Source: an uncultured Opitutales bacterium
Lineage (GTDB): Bacteria > Verrucomicrobiota > Verrucomicrobiia > Opitutales > Intestinicryptomonadaceae
DNA: 33,323 nt
Assembly (NCBI GenBank): GCA_900548185.1
Contig: URJJ01000028.1
Span: 1 to 33,323, forward strand
Direction of reading: 5' to 3'
The notes under the pieces are model-generated. The model was given only the letters and a program-made list of their open reading frames with translations, was not told where the DNA came from and made no database searches. The position numbers and the translations under genes were made by a program. Position 1 is the stretch's first letter; each line of letters opens with the position of its first letter. Shown here piece after piece: positions 25,094 through 32,716 of the stretch.

Positions 25094-25687
25094 TCAGATT
25101 TCCGCCCTTGAGCGCGGCTCGCGCCCCGGCGCGAACCGGGCGCCCGGCTCGCTGTGGAACGGCCCGCCCTCCATCGGGGCGGGGACAACCTCCATCGGGT
25201 CGTCGCCGACAGAATCCTCGTAGGTTTCGGGCAGCGGCGCCGGGCGGCCGGCGAGGGGGAAGTCCTTGCGCATCGGATGCCACGGATAGTCCTTCCACAT
25301 GAGAATCCTGCGCAGGTCCGGGTGGCCGGAAAAGCGTATGCCCATCATGTCGAACGCCTCGCGCTCGAACCAGTCGGCGTTGGCAAAGACGGCCGACAGG
25401 GAGTCCAGCTCGGGGTTTGCGGAATCTTTGCACATGCAAACAATCCTCGCATAAACCTTGCGCGAATTTGAATAGAAATGGTACGCGCAGCCGAAGCGGA
25501 GCTCCGCATCCCCGCCCATATCCAGGGAGGCTATGTCGCAGAGGGCGTCGAAAGCGAAATCGCGCCGGAGGGCCTCCACGGCCTCGCGGAGCCTTTCGGG
25601 GGGGCAGTCGAAGGACGCAATCCCGTCCCTGCCCTTCCCCCTCCTTTTCAGGAAGGGAACCTTTGAGAGAATGTTTTCAGAATCCAT
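25094..25687 (-). CDS. nuoC: NADH-quinone oxidoreductase subunit C (30 kDa)
   Basis: A 197-residue soluble subunit of the connecting module. The family signature is WFEREAFDMMGIRFSGHPDL (106-125), continuing RRILMWKDYPWHPMRKDFPL. The C-terminal ~50 residues are Pro/Glu-rich and less conserved. The start at 25687 follows AAAGGA with a 6-base gap and lies 15 bases after nuoB. nuoC and nuoD are separate genes 18 bases apart (from the chosen nuoD start). Confidence 0.94.
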   Translation of the reverse strand: MDSENILSKVPFLKRRGKGRDGIASFDCPPERLREAVEALRRDFAFDALCDIASLDMGGDAELRFGCAYHFYSNSRKVYARIVCMCKDSANPELDSLSAVFANADWFEREAFDMMGIRFSGHPDLRRILMWKDYPWHPMRKDFPLAGRPAPLPETYEDSVGDDPMEVVPAPMEGGPFHSEPGARFAPGREPRSRAEI

Positions 25688-25702
25688 CCGTTTTCCTTTC
25701 GG

Positions 25703-26206
25703 CTATTCGGCCCTGAAGAGGCCCTTTGCGGAATGCCCGGCCCTTATCTTTTCCTGAAGCTTCAAAAGGCCGTCCAGAAGCGCCTCGGGGCGCGGGGGGC
25801 AGCCTGCCACATACACGTCCACCGGCACCACCTTGTCAAGGCCCTGGAGGGTCGCGTAGGAGCGGAACATGCCGCCCGTGCAGGCGCACGCGCCCATCGC
25901 GATTACCCACTTGGGGCTTGCCATCTGGTCGTAAATCCGCTTGACCGCGCCCGCCTGCTTGTATGTCACGGTGCCTGCAACTATCATGCAGTCGCTCTGC
26001 CTGGGCGAAAAGCGCATAACCTCCGCGCCGAACCTTGCGATGTCAAACCTCGACCCGCCGACGCCCATGAGCTCGATGGCGCAGCATGCCAGCCCCATCG
26101 GCTGGGGCCATATGGAGTTGGCCCTCACCCAGTTTATCACGGCGTCGAGCCTCGAATAGACGAAGCCCTGGTTTTCCATATTTTCACTCTGCGCGGAAGT
26201 AGCCAT
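25703..26206 (-). CDS. nuoB: NADH-quinone oxidoreductase subunit B (N2 cluster)
   Basis: A 167-residue subunit carrying the terminal [4Fe-4S] cluster N2 that reduces quinone. The ligands C41, C42, C107 and C136 show exactly the spacing of E. coli NuoB (C63, C64, C129, C158). MGLACCAIELM and MRFSPRQSDCMIVAGTVTYK are diagnostic. The N-terminus is short (about 22 residues less than E. coli). No Shine-Dalgarno is visible before the ATG. This is the first nuo gene here: nuoA, normally directly upstream, is missing, and only 119 bases separate nuoB from the glycosyltransferase gene. Confidence 0.97.
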   Translation of the reverse strand: MATSAQSENMENQGFVYSRLDAVINWVRANSIWPQPMGLACCAIELMGVGGSRFDIARFGAEVMRFSPRQSDCMIVAGTVTYKQAGAVKRIYDQMASPKWVIAMGACACTGGMFRSYATLQGLDKVVPVDVYVAGCPPRPEALLDGLLKLQEKIRAGHSAKGLFRAE

Positions 26207-26254
26207 AAGAAAAATAATGCGCCGAGATTACATCCCTTACGGGAGTTTTCAACC

Positions 26255-26280
26255 ATTTTAACGCATTTTTTGCCCGGCAA
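26255..26280 (-). promoter_or_regulatory. Candidate promoter of the nuo operon
   Basis: On the minus strand TTGCCG (26280-26275) and TAAAAT (26260-26255) are separated by 14 bases, and the second element lies about 50 bases before the nuoB ATG. TAAAAT matches five of six bases of a -10 box, but the spacing is short for sigma-70. A similar TTGACT-N14-TAAAAT pair precedes dhaK. This is a weak prediction. Confidence 0.3.
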
Positions 26281-26325
26281 AGGCCCAAGTCCGTGAGGTG
26301 CAGGGCGTTTTGAAAGAATGGCGCG

Positions 26326-27330
26326 CTATATGCCCGCGTTTGTCTCCCTGACTATGTACGGCGGCCTCCTCTTGGTTTCGAGGTAGGTTTTTGCGAGGTA
26401 CTGGCCTATCACGCCCAGGCACATTAGCTGGAGGCCGCTCAGGAAGAATATGACGCACATCATGGACGACCATCCGTACACCGAAGAGTCCCAGTACAGG
26501 AGTTTCCTGACGACAAGAAACACGATTGCAGCCGACGAGAGCATGAAAAACAGAAACCCCACCACCGACGCTATCGCAAGCGGAACCGTCGAAAATGCCG
26601 TTATCCCGTCGACTGCGTAAAAGAAAAGGTGCGCGAGCGACCACTTTGTCCGCCCGGCCCTCCGCCTCATGTTTTTAAACGCGAGCCTCTTTGTCCTGAA
26701 GCCCACCCACTCGTATATGCCCTTAGTGAATCGGCCGGTCTCGGGCAGAGAAAGGATTGCGTCGACGACGCTCCTTTTCATCAGCCTGAAGTCCCGCGCG
26801 CCCGGCACGAGCTTGACCGCCGAAAGCGCGTTTATCCAGTAGTAGAAGGCGTTTGAAAAAAACGACCTCACCGCGCCCTCGCCCGTCCTCGTGCTGCGCT
26901 GGGTCGCAACGCAGTCGAACCCGCCGTCCAGAACCGCCTGGTACATTTCAGGCAGCAGCGACGGAGGGTCCTGCAAGTCGGCGTCCATTATCGCCACATA
27001 GTCGCCCCGGGCATATTTGAGGCCCGCGTATATGGCGGCCTCCTTTCCGAAATTGCGGGAAAACGAAACGTAGCGCACGCGGCGGTCCCCCTCCGCGAGC
27101 CGCTTCAGCACGTCGAGAGTCCCGTCCCGGGAGCCGTCCTCCACAAACACAATCTCGTATTCGGGATTCCCGATTTCGGCCATGACGCTCGAAAGCTCCC
27201 TGTAAAAAATCGGGAGGACCTCCTCCTCGTCAAAGCACGGCACGATAAACGACGAAAGGCTCCCTTTTAGCCTTTCGCCTATCGCGCGGGCGTTTATCAC
27301 CCCGCCCATTGCCTCTGAAACTTCTTCCAT
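26326..27330 (-). CDS. Family 2 glycosyltransferase, GtrB/DPM1-like, membrane-anchored
   Basis: A 334-residue GT-A enzyme that probably moves a sugar from a nucleotide donor to polyprenyl phosphate at the inner membrane. Features in order are SFIVPCFDEEEVLP (27-40), VFVEDGSRDGT (61-71), SFSRNFGKEAAIYAGL (89-104), the DAD metal motif in IMDADLQDPP (114-123) and GARDFRLM (177-184). Two C-terminal membrane segments follow, about 248-276 and 286-312, and then a basic tail. This plan fits the bactoprenol glucosyl/mannosyltransferase (GtrB, YfdH) group. A canonical GGAGG lies six bases before the start at 27330. It stands between the nuo operon and divergent plus-strand genes, with no partner flippase or polymerase in view. 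Sugar and product are unknown. Confidence 0.88.
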   Translation of the reverse strand: MEEVSEAMGGVINARAIGERLKGSLSSFIVPCFDEEEVLPIFYRELSSVMAEIGNPEYEIVFVEDGSRDGTLDVLKRLAEGDRRVRYVSFSRNFGKEAAIYAGLKYARGDYVAIMDADLQDPPSLLPEMYQAVLDGGFDCVATQRSTRTGEGAVRSFFSNAFYYWINALSAVKLVPGARDFRLMKRSVVDAILSLPETGRFTKGIYEWVGFRTKRLAFKNMRRRAGRTKWSLAHLFFYAVDGITAFSTVPLAIASVVGFLFFMLSSAAIVFLVVRKLLYWDSSVYGWSSMMCVIFFLSGLQLMCLGVIGQYLAKTYLETKRRPPYIVRETNAGI

Positions 27331-27509
27331 AGACGGCCTCCCCGGGCGCGCCCCGGCAAAATGCCGCGAAAATGCGCCCGCGTCAAAGTGTAGGCAAATC
27401 TGGCGCGGCGGGGCGGAAAAGTCAATTTATTTAACGCGGGAAAAAATCCGAAAAAAATGTTGTGCGCGCGGCCTTTTGGGGCAAAATCGCAGTCAAATCA
27501 GGAAAACGC

Positions 27510-28169
27510 ATGCATCTTTCAAAAACAAGGCCCTATTCGCGTTCCGAAGAGATATGGTCGGCCTCGATACACGGCGCCGGAATAGTATTCGGCGTCGCCG
27601 CCCTGGCGGTGCTGGCGACATTTTCCGCAATTTACGCGGACGCGTGGGCGGTCGTCGGCACGTCTATCTTCGGGGCCTCCATAATAGTTCTTTACCTCGC
27701 CTCAACGCTCTACCACGCAGCCACCTCAGAAAGGGCAAAGCGCGCCCTCAAAAAGTTCGACCATATCGCGATATACTACCTCATCGCCGGGAGCTACACC
27801 CCGTTTCTTTTCGTAAACGTAAAGGGCGCCCTCGGCTGGACGATTTTCGGCGTGATATGGGCGCTGGCAATTCTGGGGACAACCCTGAAGCTCTGCACGG
27901 GCGGCAGCGGGACAAAGGCGTGGTCGATTTCCCTTTACCTCGGCATGGGCTGGCTCGTGGTGCTGTTGCTGGGCAAACTGGTTTACTGCATGCCGCCCTC
28001 CGGGCTGCTCTTTCTCGCCCTGGGCGGCCTGTGCTACACGTTCGGCGTGATTTTTTACGTCCAGAAAAAGAAGGCCTACACGCACGCCATATGGCACGCA
28101 TTCGTGCTTGCTGGGACGGTGTTCCACTTTTTCTCGGTGCTTGTGTCATGCGCCCTTCCGCAGGTCTGA
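27510..28169 (+). CDS. Hemolysin III / PAQR family membrane protein, copy 1
   Basis: A 219-residue protein with seven likely membrane helices, of the HlyIII (YqfA/TrhA) family. The family's metal-site pattern is complete: E14 and H21 in EEIWSASIH, S65-x3-H69 in STLYH, D84 in KKFDHIAIYYLIAGSYTPF, and H192-x3-H196 in THAIWH. Members have been linked to membrane lipid homeostasis, and the hemolysin name is historical. I start at the ATG at 27510, six bases after AGGA; the open frame begins earlier at 27462 without support. A paralogue follows 73 bases downstream on the same strand. Confidence 0.9.
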   Translation: MHLSKTRPYSRSEEIWSASIHGAGIVFGVAALAVLATFSAIYADAWAVVGTSIFGASIIVLYLASTLYHAATSERAKRALKKFDHIAIYYLIAGSYTPFLFVNVKGALGWTIFGVIWALAILGTTLKLCTGGSGTKAWSISLYLGMGWLVVLLLGKLVYCMPPSGLLFLALGGLCYTFGVIFYVQKKKAYTHAIWHAFVLAGTVFHFFSVLVSCALPQV

Positions 28170-28242
28170 AAAGCGAATCCCAATCCGCCCGCGCATTTCC
28201 CGCGGGCCCCAAATGCGGCGCCAGGCGGGGCCGCGCCATGAC

Positions 28243-28872
28243 ATGAACCCGGTAAACACATATTCAAAAAGAGAGGAAAAGCTCAACTTTGCAACCCACC
28301 TGGCGGCCACTGCGGCCGCCGTTGCAGGCTCCGCCTTCATGCTCTGGAAGGCGGAAAGCACAGGGGACGCCGGGGCGGCGGCTGCGGCGGGAATCTTCTC
28401 GTTTTTCCTGGTGCTGGCATACCTTAGCTCGGCGCTGTACCACGGGCTTGAAGGCAGGGCGAAGGCGGCCTTCAAGAAGCTGGACCACATAAGCATACTG
28501 CTCATGATAGCCGGCATGTACACCGCCCTCGCCGTCCTGAGCGACATTCCGCGCGCATGGATAGCGCCGTTTGCCGCGGCAATGTGGGCGGGAGCGGCGT
28601 TCGGAACCGCGCTGAAGCTGAAGGCGGGCACGGACGGCACGAAGGCGTGGTCGCTCGGCCTCTACGTTTCAATGAGCCTCGCAGTCGTGGTCCTCTTCCC
28701 GTTTCTCAAGCTTGAGACGGCGCTGTTTCTTCTGTCTGCGGGCGCCGTCGACGGCGTAGGCATACTTTTTTACGTGAGAAAGGACAGGCAGTACACGCAC
28801 GCCGTGTGGCATCTGTTTTCCACGGCGGCCGGGGTTTTAGACTACCTCGCAGTCCTATCCGCCCTGCCCTGA
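28243..28872 (+). CDS. Hemolysin III / PAQR family membrane protein, copy 2
   Basis: A 209-residue, seven-helix paralogue of the preceding gene. It keeps S63-x3-H67 (SALYH), D81 (KKLDHISILLMIAGMYTAL) and H186-x3-H190 (THAVWH), and the N-terminal EEKLNFATH segment (E11/E12, H19) replaces EEIWSASIH. The two copies align over most of their length but differ at many positions, so the duplication, if local, is old. I start at the ATG at 28243; the upstream frame extension gives an Arg-rich, unlikely N-terminus. The ribosome binding site is weak (GGCGGGG about 15 bases upstream). It is probably co-transcribed with copy 1. Confidence 0.87.
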   Translation: MNPVNTYSKREEKLNFATHLAATAAAVAGSAFMLWKAESTGDAGAAAAAGIFSFFLVLAYLSSALYHGLEGRAKAAFKKLDHISILLMIAGMYTALAVLSDIPRAWIAPFAAAMWAGAAFGTALKLKAGTDGTKAWSLGLYVSMSLAVVVLFPFLKLETALFLLSAGAVDGVGILFYVRKDRQYTHAVWHLFSTAAGVLDYLAVLSALP

Positions 28873-28973
28873 GCCACCCTGCGCGCCTCCCCGCGCGGAG
28901 TCCGGGCGCGGCAGCCCCCGCGCGCGCCGAAGTTTGCCCGGATTTGTCCGATTAAAGCCCGTAAAGGAACTTT

Positions 28974-29573
28974 ATGACAGACCCCCTGGACTACCACAGA
29001 AAACAAAACGACCTCTTCTCCTTCCTGCGCGACGTGTGCGGAGCCCAGGGGGAAATTGCAATGAGCCCCGACAGACCGCAAGTCTCGTCAATCGTATTCG
29101 GGAACGTTCCGGAAACGGAGTTTTCAACATCTTTCACCTTCGGGCTTTCGCTTTTCGAGCATCGGGAATGGGGCGAGTTTTCGCCGGAACTCATTTTTTC
29201 CGCAAAAACCTTCGACCCGCGCTGGCACTACGCGGTGCTGGAAACCATATCAGAAAGGGGGAAGTCCGACCCGTTTTTGCCGGGCAGCGTTTTCGGGCTT
29301 GGCGGGAAAGTGTCAAACGAATCCGAGATGTCCGCCCTCCTCGTGGCGGCCCCGGAGAACCGCTTCAACGCCGAAAACGAATACAGCTTTGACGACGGTC
29401 GGAAAATACGCTTCCTGCAATGCTACCCGATATTCGCCCAGGAAGCGGAGCTTGTCAAAACATGCGGACCCGACAAATTCCTGCTGCTTTGCGGCGACAA
29501 ACTCCCAGACCTCCGCCGCAAGCCGCGCCCGGTGCCGGGATGGCCCGAAACCCCGGCGGACCTCCGGCGCTAG
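28974..29573 (+). CDS. Suppressor-of-fused (SUFU) domain protein
   Basis: A 199-residue soluble protein that I recognise as the bacterial SUFU-domain family. Visible blocks are STSFTFGLSLFEHREWGEFS (51-70), PELIFSAK, RWHYAVLETISERGK, DPFLPGSVFGLG, SEMSALLVAAPEN and RKIRFLQCYPIFAQEAELV. Bacterial SUFU proteins occur as immunity proteins beside polymorphic toxins and also as orphans. No toxin gene is adjacent here: hlyIII paralogues lie upstream and metY is convergent downstream. The start at 28974 follows AAGGA with a 5-base gap. Function is unknown; the immunity role is only a family association. Confidence 0.75.
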   Translation: MTDPLDYHRKQNDLFSFLRDVCGAQGEIAMSPDRPQVSSIVFGNVPETEFSTSFTFGLSLFEHREWGEFSPELIFSAKTFDPRWHYAVLETISERGKSDPFLPGSVFGLGGKVSNESEMSALLVAAPENRFNAENEYSFDDGRKIRFLQCYPIFAQEAELVKTCGPDKFLLLCGDKLPDLRRKPRPVPGWPETPADLRR

Positions 29574-29600
29574 CCCCCAAGACAGCCCGAGACAGCCCTG

Positions 29601-29714
29601 ATGGCTCCCCCGGCCAGGGAGAGTTCATGGGAAAGCCTCCAGGCATTTGATTTACTTAAAAAGTTTGAGGAGCCGCCGAAACCCGACGAGACAGTGAGGC
29701 TGCGTGAGGTTTGA
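29601..29714 (+). CDS. Possible 37-residue small ORF or gene remnant
   Basis: An ATG at 29601 opens a 37-codon frame ending at TGA 29712-29714. The peptide contains ESLQAFDLLKKFEEPPKPDE, which has the look of a real helix plus linker rather than the Arg/Cys-rich noise of other non-coding frames here. There is no ribosome binding site, the start lies 27 bases after the SUFU stop, and its codons are more AT-rich than its neighbours (TTA, CTT, AAA, TTT, GAT). It could be a small gene, a decayed C-terminus, or chance. Confidence 0.25.
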   Translation: MAPPARESSWESLQAFDLLKKFEEPPKPDETVRLREV

Positions 29715-29785
29715 GCCTTCGGGATTGGTTTGAGGAAAAACCGCCGTCCGGGCCTGCAATCGGCCCTCAGAAAAAAGCGGGGCGC

Positions 29786-29812
29786 AAAAAAAGGCCGCGG
29801 AAAACCGCGGCC
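29786..29812 (-). terminator. Rho-independent terminator after metY
   Basis: On the minus strand GGCCGCGG (29812-29805) pairs with CCGCGGCC (29800-29793) around a TTTT loop and is followed by seven T residues (complement of 29786-29792). It lies about 25 bases after the metY stop. Confidence 0.94.
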
Positions 29813-29836
29813 CCGGAAAGGTTGCGCCCACCCGGC

Positions 29837-31117
29837 CTATTTCGCCGCCGCAAGAGCCTGGCTGAAATCGGCGATGATGTCGTCGATATTCTCGATTCCG
29901 ACGCTCACGCGGATGAGTTCGGGCAGGATTCCCGTCGCGCGCTGCGCCTCCTCGGAGAGCTGGCGGTGGGTTGTGCTTGCCGGATGCAGCACGCAGGTGC
30001 GGGTGTCTGCCACGTGTATCACCTGGGCCGCCAGCTTTAGCGAATCCATGAATTTTTCAGCCGCCTTCGCCCCGCCCTTGGGTCCGAATGTCATCACGCC
30101 GCTGCACGCCCTGAGGTATTTTTTGGCAAGCGCATTTTCGGGCGAGCTTTCAAGGCCGGGATACTCAACCCATTCCACGCCGGGGTGGGACTGCAAAAAC
30201 TGCGCGAGCCTGAGGGCGTTTGAGCTGTGGCGCTCCATGCGAAGCGGTAGCGTTTCCAGATTCATATTGGTCAGGAACGCGTTCTGCGGGGACATGATTG
30301 CGCCCGTGTCGCGCATGATGTGGGCGCGGGCCTTCATGAGGAACGCAAACGGGCCGAATTTTTCGGAATAGACCATGCCGTGGTAGCTGTCGTCGGGCGT
30401 GCAGAAGTCCGGGAACTTGGGCGAGCCGTAGTTGAAATCGCCCTTGTCTACAATTATCCCCCCCATTGAGCATGCGTGCCCGTCGGCGTATTTGGACAGG
30501 CTGTGGACGACGAGGTTCGCGCCGAAGTCGAACGGGCGGCACAGAACCGGGGTCGGGAAGGTGTTGTCGACGGCAAACGGTATTTCAAATTCGCGCGCAA
30601 CCCTTGCGAACTTCTCGAAGTCCAGCACCTTTACGGACGGGTTTGAAAGGGTTTCGCCGAATATGAACTTCGTCTCCGGCCTCACTGCGGCGCGGATTTC
30701 GTCCTCCGAAGCCTTGGGGTCCACGAACGTGACGCCGATGCCGAGCTTCTTTACGGTGTGGGCGAAGAGGTTGTAGGTTCCGCCGTAAATGGTGGAGGCG
30801 CTCACGAAGTGGTCCCCGGCGCTGCAAAGGTTGAGGATTAGCGCAGTGGAGGCCGCCTGCCCGCTCGAAAATGCGATGGCGCCGATGCCGCCCTCAAGGG
30901 CCGCAAACTTCTTTTCGAGGGCCTCGATAGTGGGGTTGCCGAGGCGCGTGTAGAAAAACCCCGCAGTATCCAGGTCAAAGAGCCTCGCCAGCTCCGCGCA
31001 ACTGGTATAGCGGAAGGTGGTGCTCTGCGCGATGGGGAGCACGCGCGGCTCCCCGTTTCCGGGCTCGTATCCCGCCTGGACGGCGAGGGTTTCGATATGG
31101 TAGTTGTTTTCGCTCAT
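29837..31117 (-). CDS. metY: O-acetylhomoserine sulfhydrylase (aminocarboxypropyltransferase)
   Basis: A 426-residue PLP enzyme of the Cys/Met metabolism family, about the usual MetY length and longer than MetB/MetC (~390). It makes homocysteine from O-acetylhomoserine and sulfide. YTRLGNPT (56-63) and SSGQAASTALIL (84-95) are family blocks, FAVDNTFPTP (181-190) holds the PLP-stacking region, and K209 in HSLSKYADGH is the Schiff-base lysine. The start at 31117 lies 40 bases after the rluD-type gene stop with no clear Shine-Dalgarno, and it ends the gene run with a strong terminator. No SAM riboswitch-like leader fits in the short gap. Methionine gamma-lyase or cystathionine enzymes are less likely on length. 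Confidence 0.9.
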   Translation of the reverse strand: MSENNYHIETLAVQAGYEPGNGEPRVLPIAQSTTFRYTSCAELARLFDLDTAGFFYTRLGNPTIEALEKKFAALEGGIGAIAFSSGQAASTALILNLCSAGDHFVSASTIYGGTYNLFAHTVKKLGIGVTFVDPKASEDEIRAAVRPETKFIFGETLSNPSVKVLDFEKFARVAREFEIPFAVDNTFPTPVLCRPFDFGANLVVHSLSKYADGHACSMGGIIVDKGDFNYGSPKFPDFCTPDDSYHGMVYSEKFGPFAFLMKARAHIMRDTGAIMSPQNAFLTNMNLETLPLRMERHSSNALRLAQFLQSHPGVEWVEYPGLESSPENALAKKYLRACSGVMTFGPKGGAKAAEKFMDSLKLAAQVIHVADTRTCVLHPASTTHRQLSEEAQRATGILPELIRVSVGIENIDDIIADFSQALAAAK

Positions 31118-31157
31118 TTTGCGTTTTTTCTGGAAAGTTTTCCTGCGGGAGGCGCCC

Positions 31158-32123
31158 CTACATGTCGGCAGTCTCGCGCAGCTTTTCGACGAGCCTTATG
31201 AAGTCGCTGGGCGGCTTTGCGGAAACGTCTATGATTTTTGACGAATCCACGGGGTGGCGCAGCCTCAGGGAATAGGCGTGGAGCATGACGCGCCCGGGCG
31301 GCTCTATTTTCTTCATGCGGTTCTTCTGGAAATTGTAGGTGTAGTCCCCCAGTATGGGAAAGCCTATCGAAGTCAGGTGGACCCGTATCTGGTGCGTGCG
31401 CCCGGTGTGGATGCGGCACTTGAGCAGGGCCGCGTCGCTTCCGAAGCTTTCCGCCATTTCCCAGTCGGTATGGGCGTCGCGGCCGGACGCCTCGTCGCAG
31501 ACGCACATTTTTGTGCGGAACGCCGGATGGCGGCCTATGGGCTTTTTTACGGAGCCCGAGCGGACGCTGGGAACGCCGCAGACGAGGGCCAGATACGTCT
31601 TTTCCATTTCCCGCCCGCTGAAGGCTTCGACGAGGGCGTAGTACGCCCTGTCGGTCTTTGCCATTATCATGACTCCGGAAGTCTCCTTGTCCAGGCGGTG
31701 GACGATGCCGGGGCGCATTGCCCCGCCTGCCATGCTCAGCCTGCCTCGGCATATATGCATCATGGCGTGGCACAGCGTGTCCTCCCCCGTCCCGCTGCCG
31801 GGATGCACCGTCATGCCGGCTGGCTTGTTTACCACAACTACGTCCTCGTCCTCATAGAGCACCTCGACCGGAATGTCAACCGGGACGACCTCCGTTGGCG
31901 GCATTTCCGGAAGCTCAAATTCCACCTCGTCCCCGGGCTCAAGCAGGCGCTTCTTGGCGATGGGCTCGCCAGCCAGCGTGACAAGGCCGCCCGCAAAGCT
32001 TGCCTCCAGGCGCGAGCGGGATATTTCGCCGCTTAGAAATGCGGAGAGGGCCTTGTCGGCCCTTGCGGGCTCCGCGCCGTCCGGGTGGACGTATATGCGC
32101 CTTTCGGGAGCATCCGGCGTCAT
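31158..32123 (-). CDS. rluD: RluA/RluD family 23S rRNA pseudouridine synthase
   Basis: A 321-residue enzyme converting uridine to pseudouridine in rRNA. An S4-like RNA-binding domain spans about 18-75 (RADKALSAFLSGEISRSRLE, GDEVEFELPE). The catalytic domain has VVNKPAGMTVHPG (97-109) and the catalytic aspartate D145 in VHRLDKETSGVMIMAKTD. HTGRTHQIRVHLTSIGFPILGD is the conserved family segment near residue 250. The S4 domain and HPG loop fit the RluD type (23S helix 69), but the exact target site is inferred. The start overlaps the def stop by four bases (ATGA), so the two are coupled. Confidence 0.92.
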   Translation of the reverse strand: MTPDAPERRIYVHPDGAEPARADKALSAFLSGEISRSRLEASFAGGLVTLAGEPIAKKRLLEPGDEVEFELPEMPPTEVVPVDIPVEVLYEDEDVVVVNKPAGMTVHPGSGTGEDTLCHAMMHICRGRLSMAGGAMRPGIVHRLDKETSGVMIMAKTDRAYYALVEAFSGREMEKTYLALVCGVPSVRSGSVKKPIGRHPAFRTKMCVCDEASGRDAHTDWEMAESFGSDAALLKCRIHTGRTHQIRVHLTSIGFPILGDYTYNFQKNRMKKIEPPGRVMLHAYSLRLRHPVDSSKIIDVSAKPPSDFIRLVEKLRETADM

Positions 32124-32710
32124 TTTTTCTCTTTCAGCTCCTTCAGGAAGTCGCGCGTCTGGCGCTTCAGCTTCTTCAGCTTTGTGGAAATTTTCATCAT
32201 TTCGCGCGGCGAAACGCGGTCGGCAAGGGTCACTCCGTCAAGGTGGTCGTTTTCGTGCTGGATGCAGCGCGCAAAGAGGCCGTCGCAGACGATTTCATGC
32301 CTGCCCCCGCGCAGGTCGCAGTATGTGAGGCGCACCTGGTAGAACCGCTCGACCTCCCCGTATATTCCCGGGAACGAAAGGCACCCCTCCTCGGCGGTTT
32401 CGACGTACCTGCCCGCGTTCTCAACCTCGGGGTTCACGGCCACGAGCGGCATTGCGATTTCCAGGGGCACGTAGCGGCCGTCGAGCGTGAAATTGCACTC
32501 GGCGTCAGAGTCGGCCCTGCGGCGCATGTCGATTACGAACATCCGCTTTGAGACCCCCACCTGCGGCGCGGCCAGCCCGATTCCGTTTTCCTCGCACATG
32601 GTTTCAAACATGTCGTTTGCGAGGTTCTCAAGCTCCCCGTCGAAGATGTCGATTTCCTCGGCCTTCTGCGAAAGCACGGCCTCCCCGTACTTTGTCACTC
32701 TCATCCGCAT
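32120..32710 (-). CDS. def: Peptide deformylase
   Basis: A 196-residue metalloenzyme that removes the formyl group from new N-termini. All three motifs are present: GIGLAAPQ (43-50), EGCLS (108-112, metal ligand C110) and QHENDHLDG (151-159, ligands H152 and H156, catalytic E153). It is somewhat longer than the E. coli enzyme (~169), with an insertion around 65-80 and a Lys-rich tail after residue 170. The start at 32710 follows GGAG with a 9-base gap, 6 bases after the upstream gene; an ATG two codons later is possible. It overlaps the rluD-type gene by four bases. Confidence 0.96.
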   Translation of the reverse strand: MRMRVTKYGEAVLSQKAEEIDIFDGELENLANDMFETMCEENGIGLAAPQVGVSKRMFVIDMRRRADSDAECNFTLDGRYVPLEIAMPLVAVNPEVENAGRYVETAEEGCLSFPGIYGEVERFYQVRLTYCDLRGGRHEIVCDGLFARCIQHENDHLDGVTLADRVSPREMMKISTKLKKLKRQTRDFLKELKEKK

Positions 32711-32716
32711 GTCGGC

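Noticed and set aside
23906..25111. 401-codon plus-strand frame opposite nuoD
   Set aside because: A long antisense frame produced by codon bias; nuoD on the other strand is unmistakable.
26273..27368. CCCGGCAAA occurrences in several intergenic spots as a dispersed repeat family
   Set aside because: The same string also occurs in coding sequence (for example in dhaK and the lipoprotein gene), so it is probably frequent by composition; only the 17-base pair is kept.
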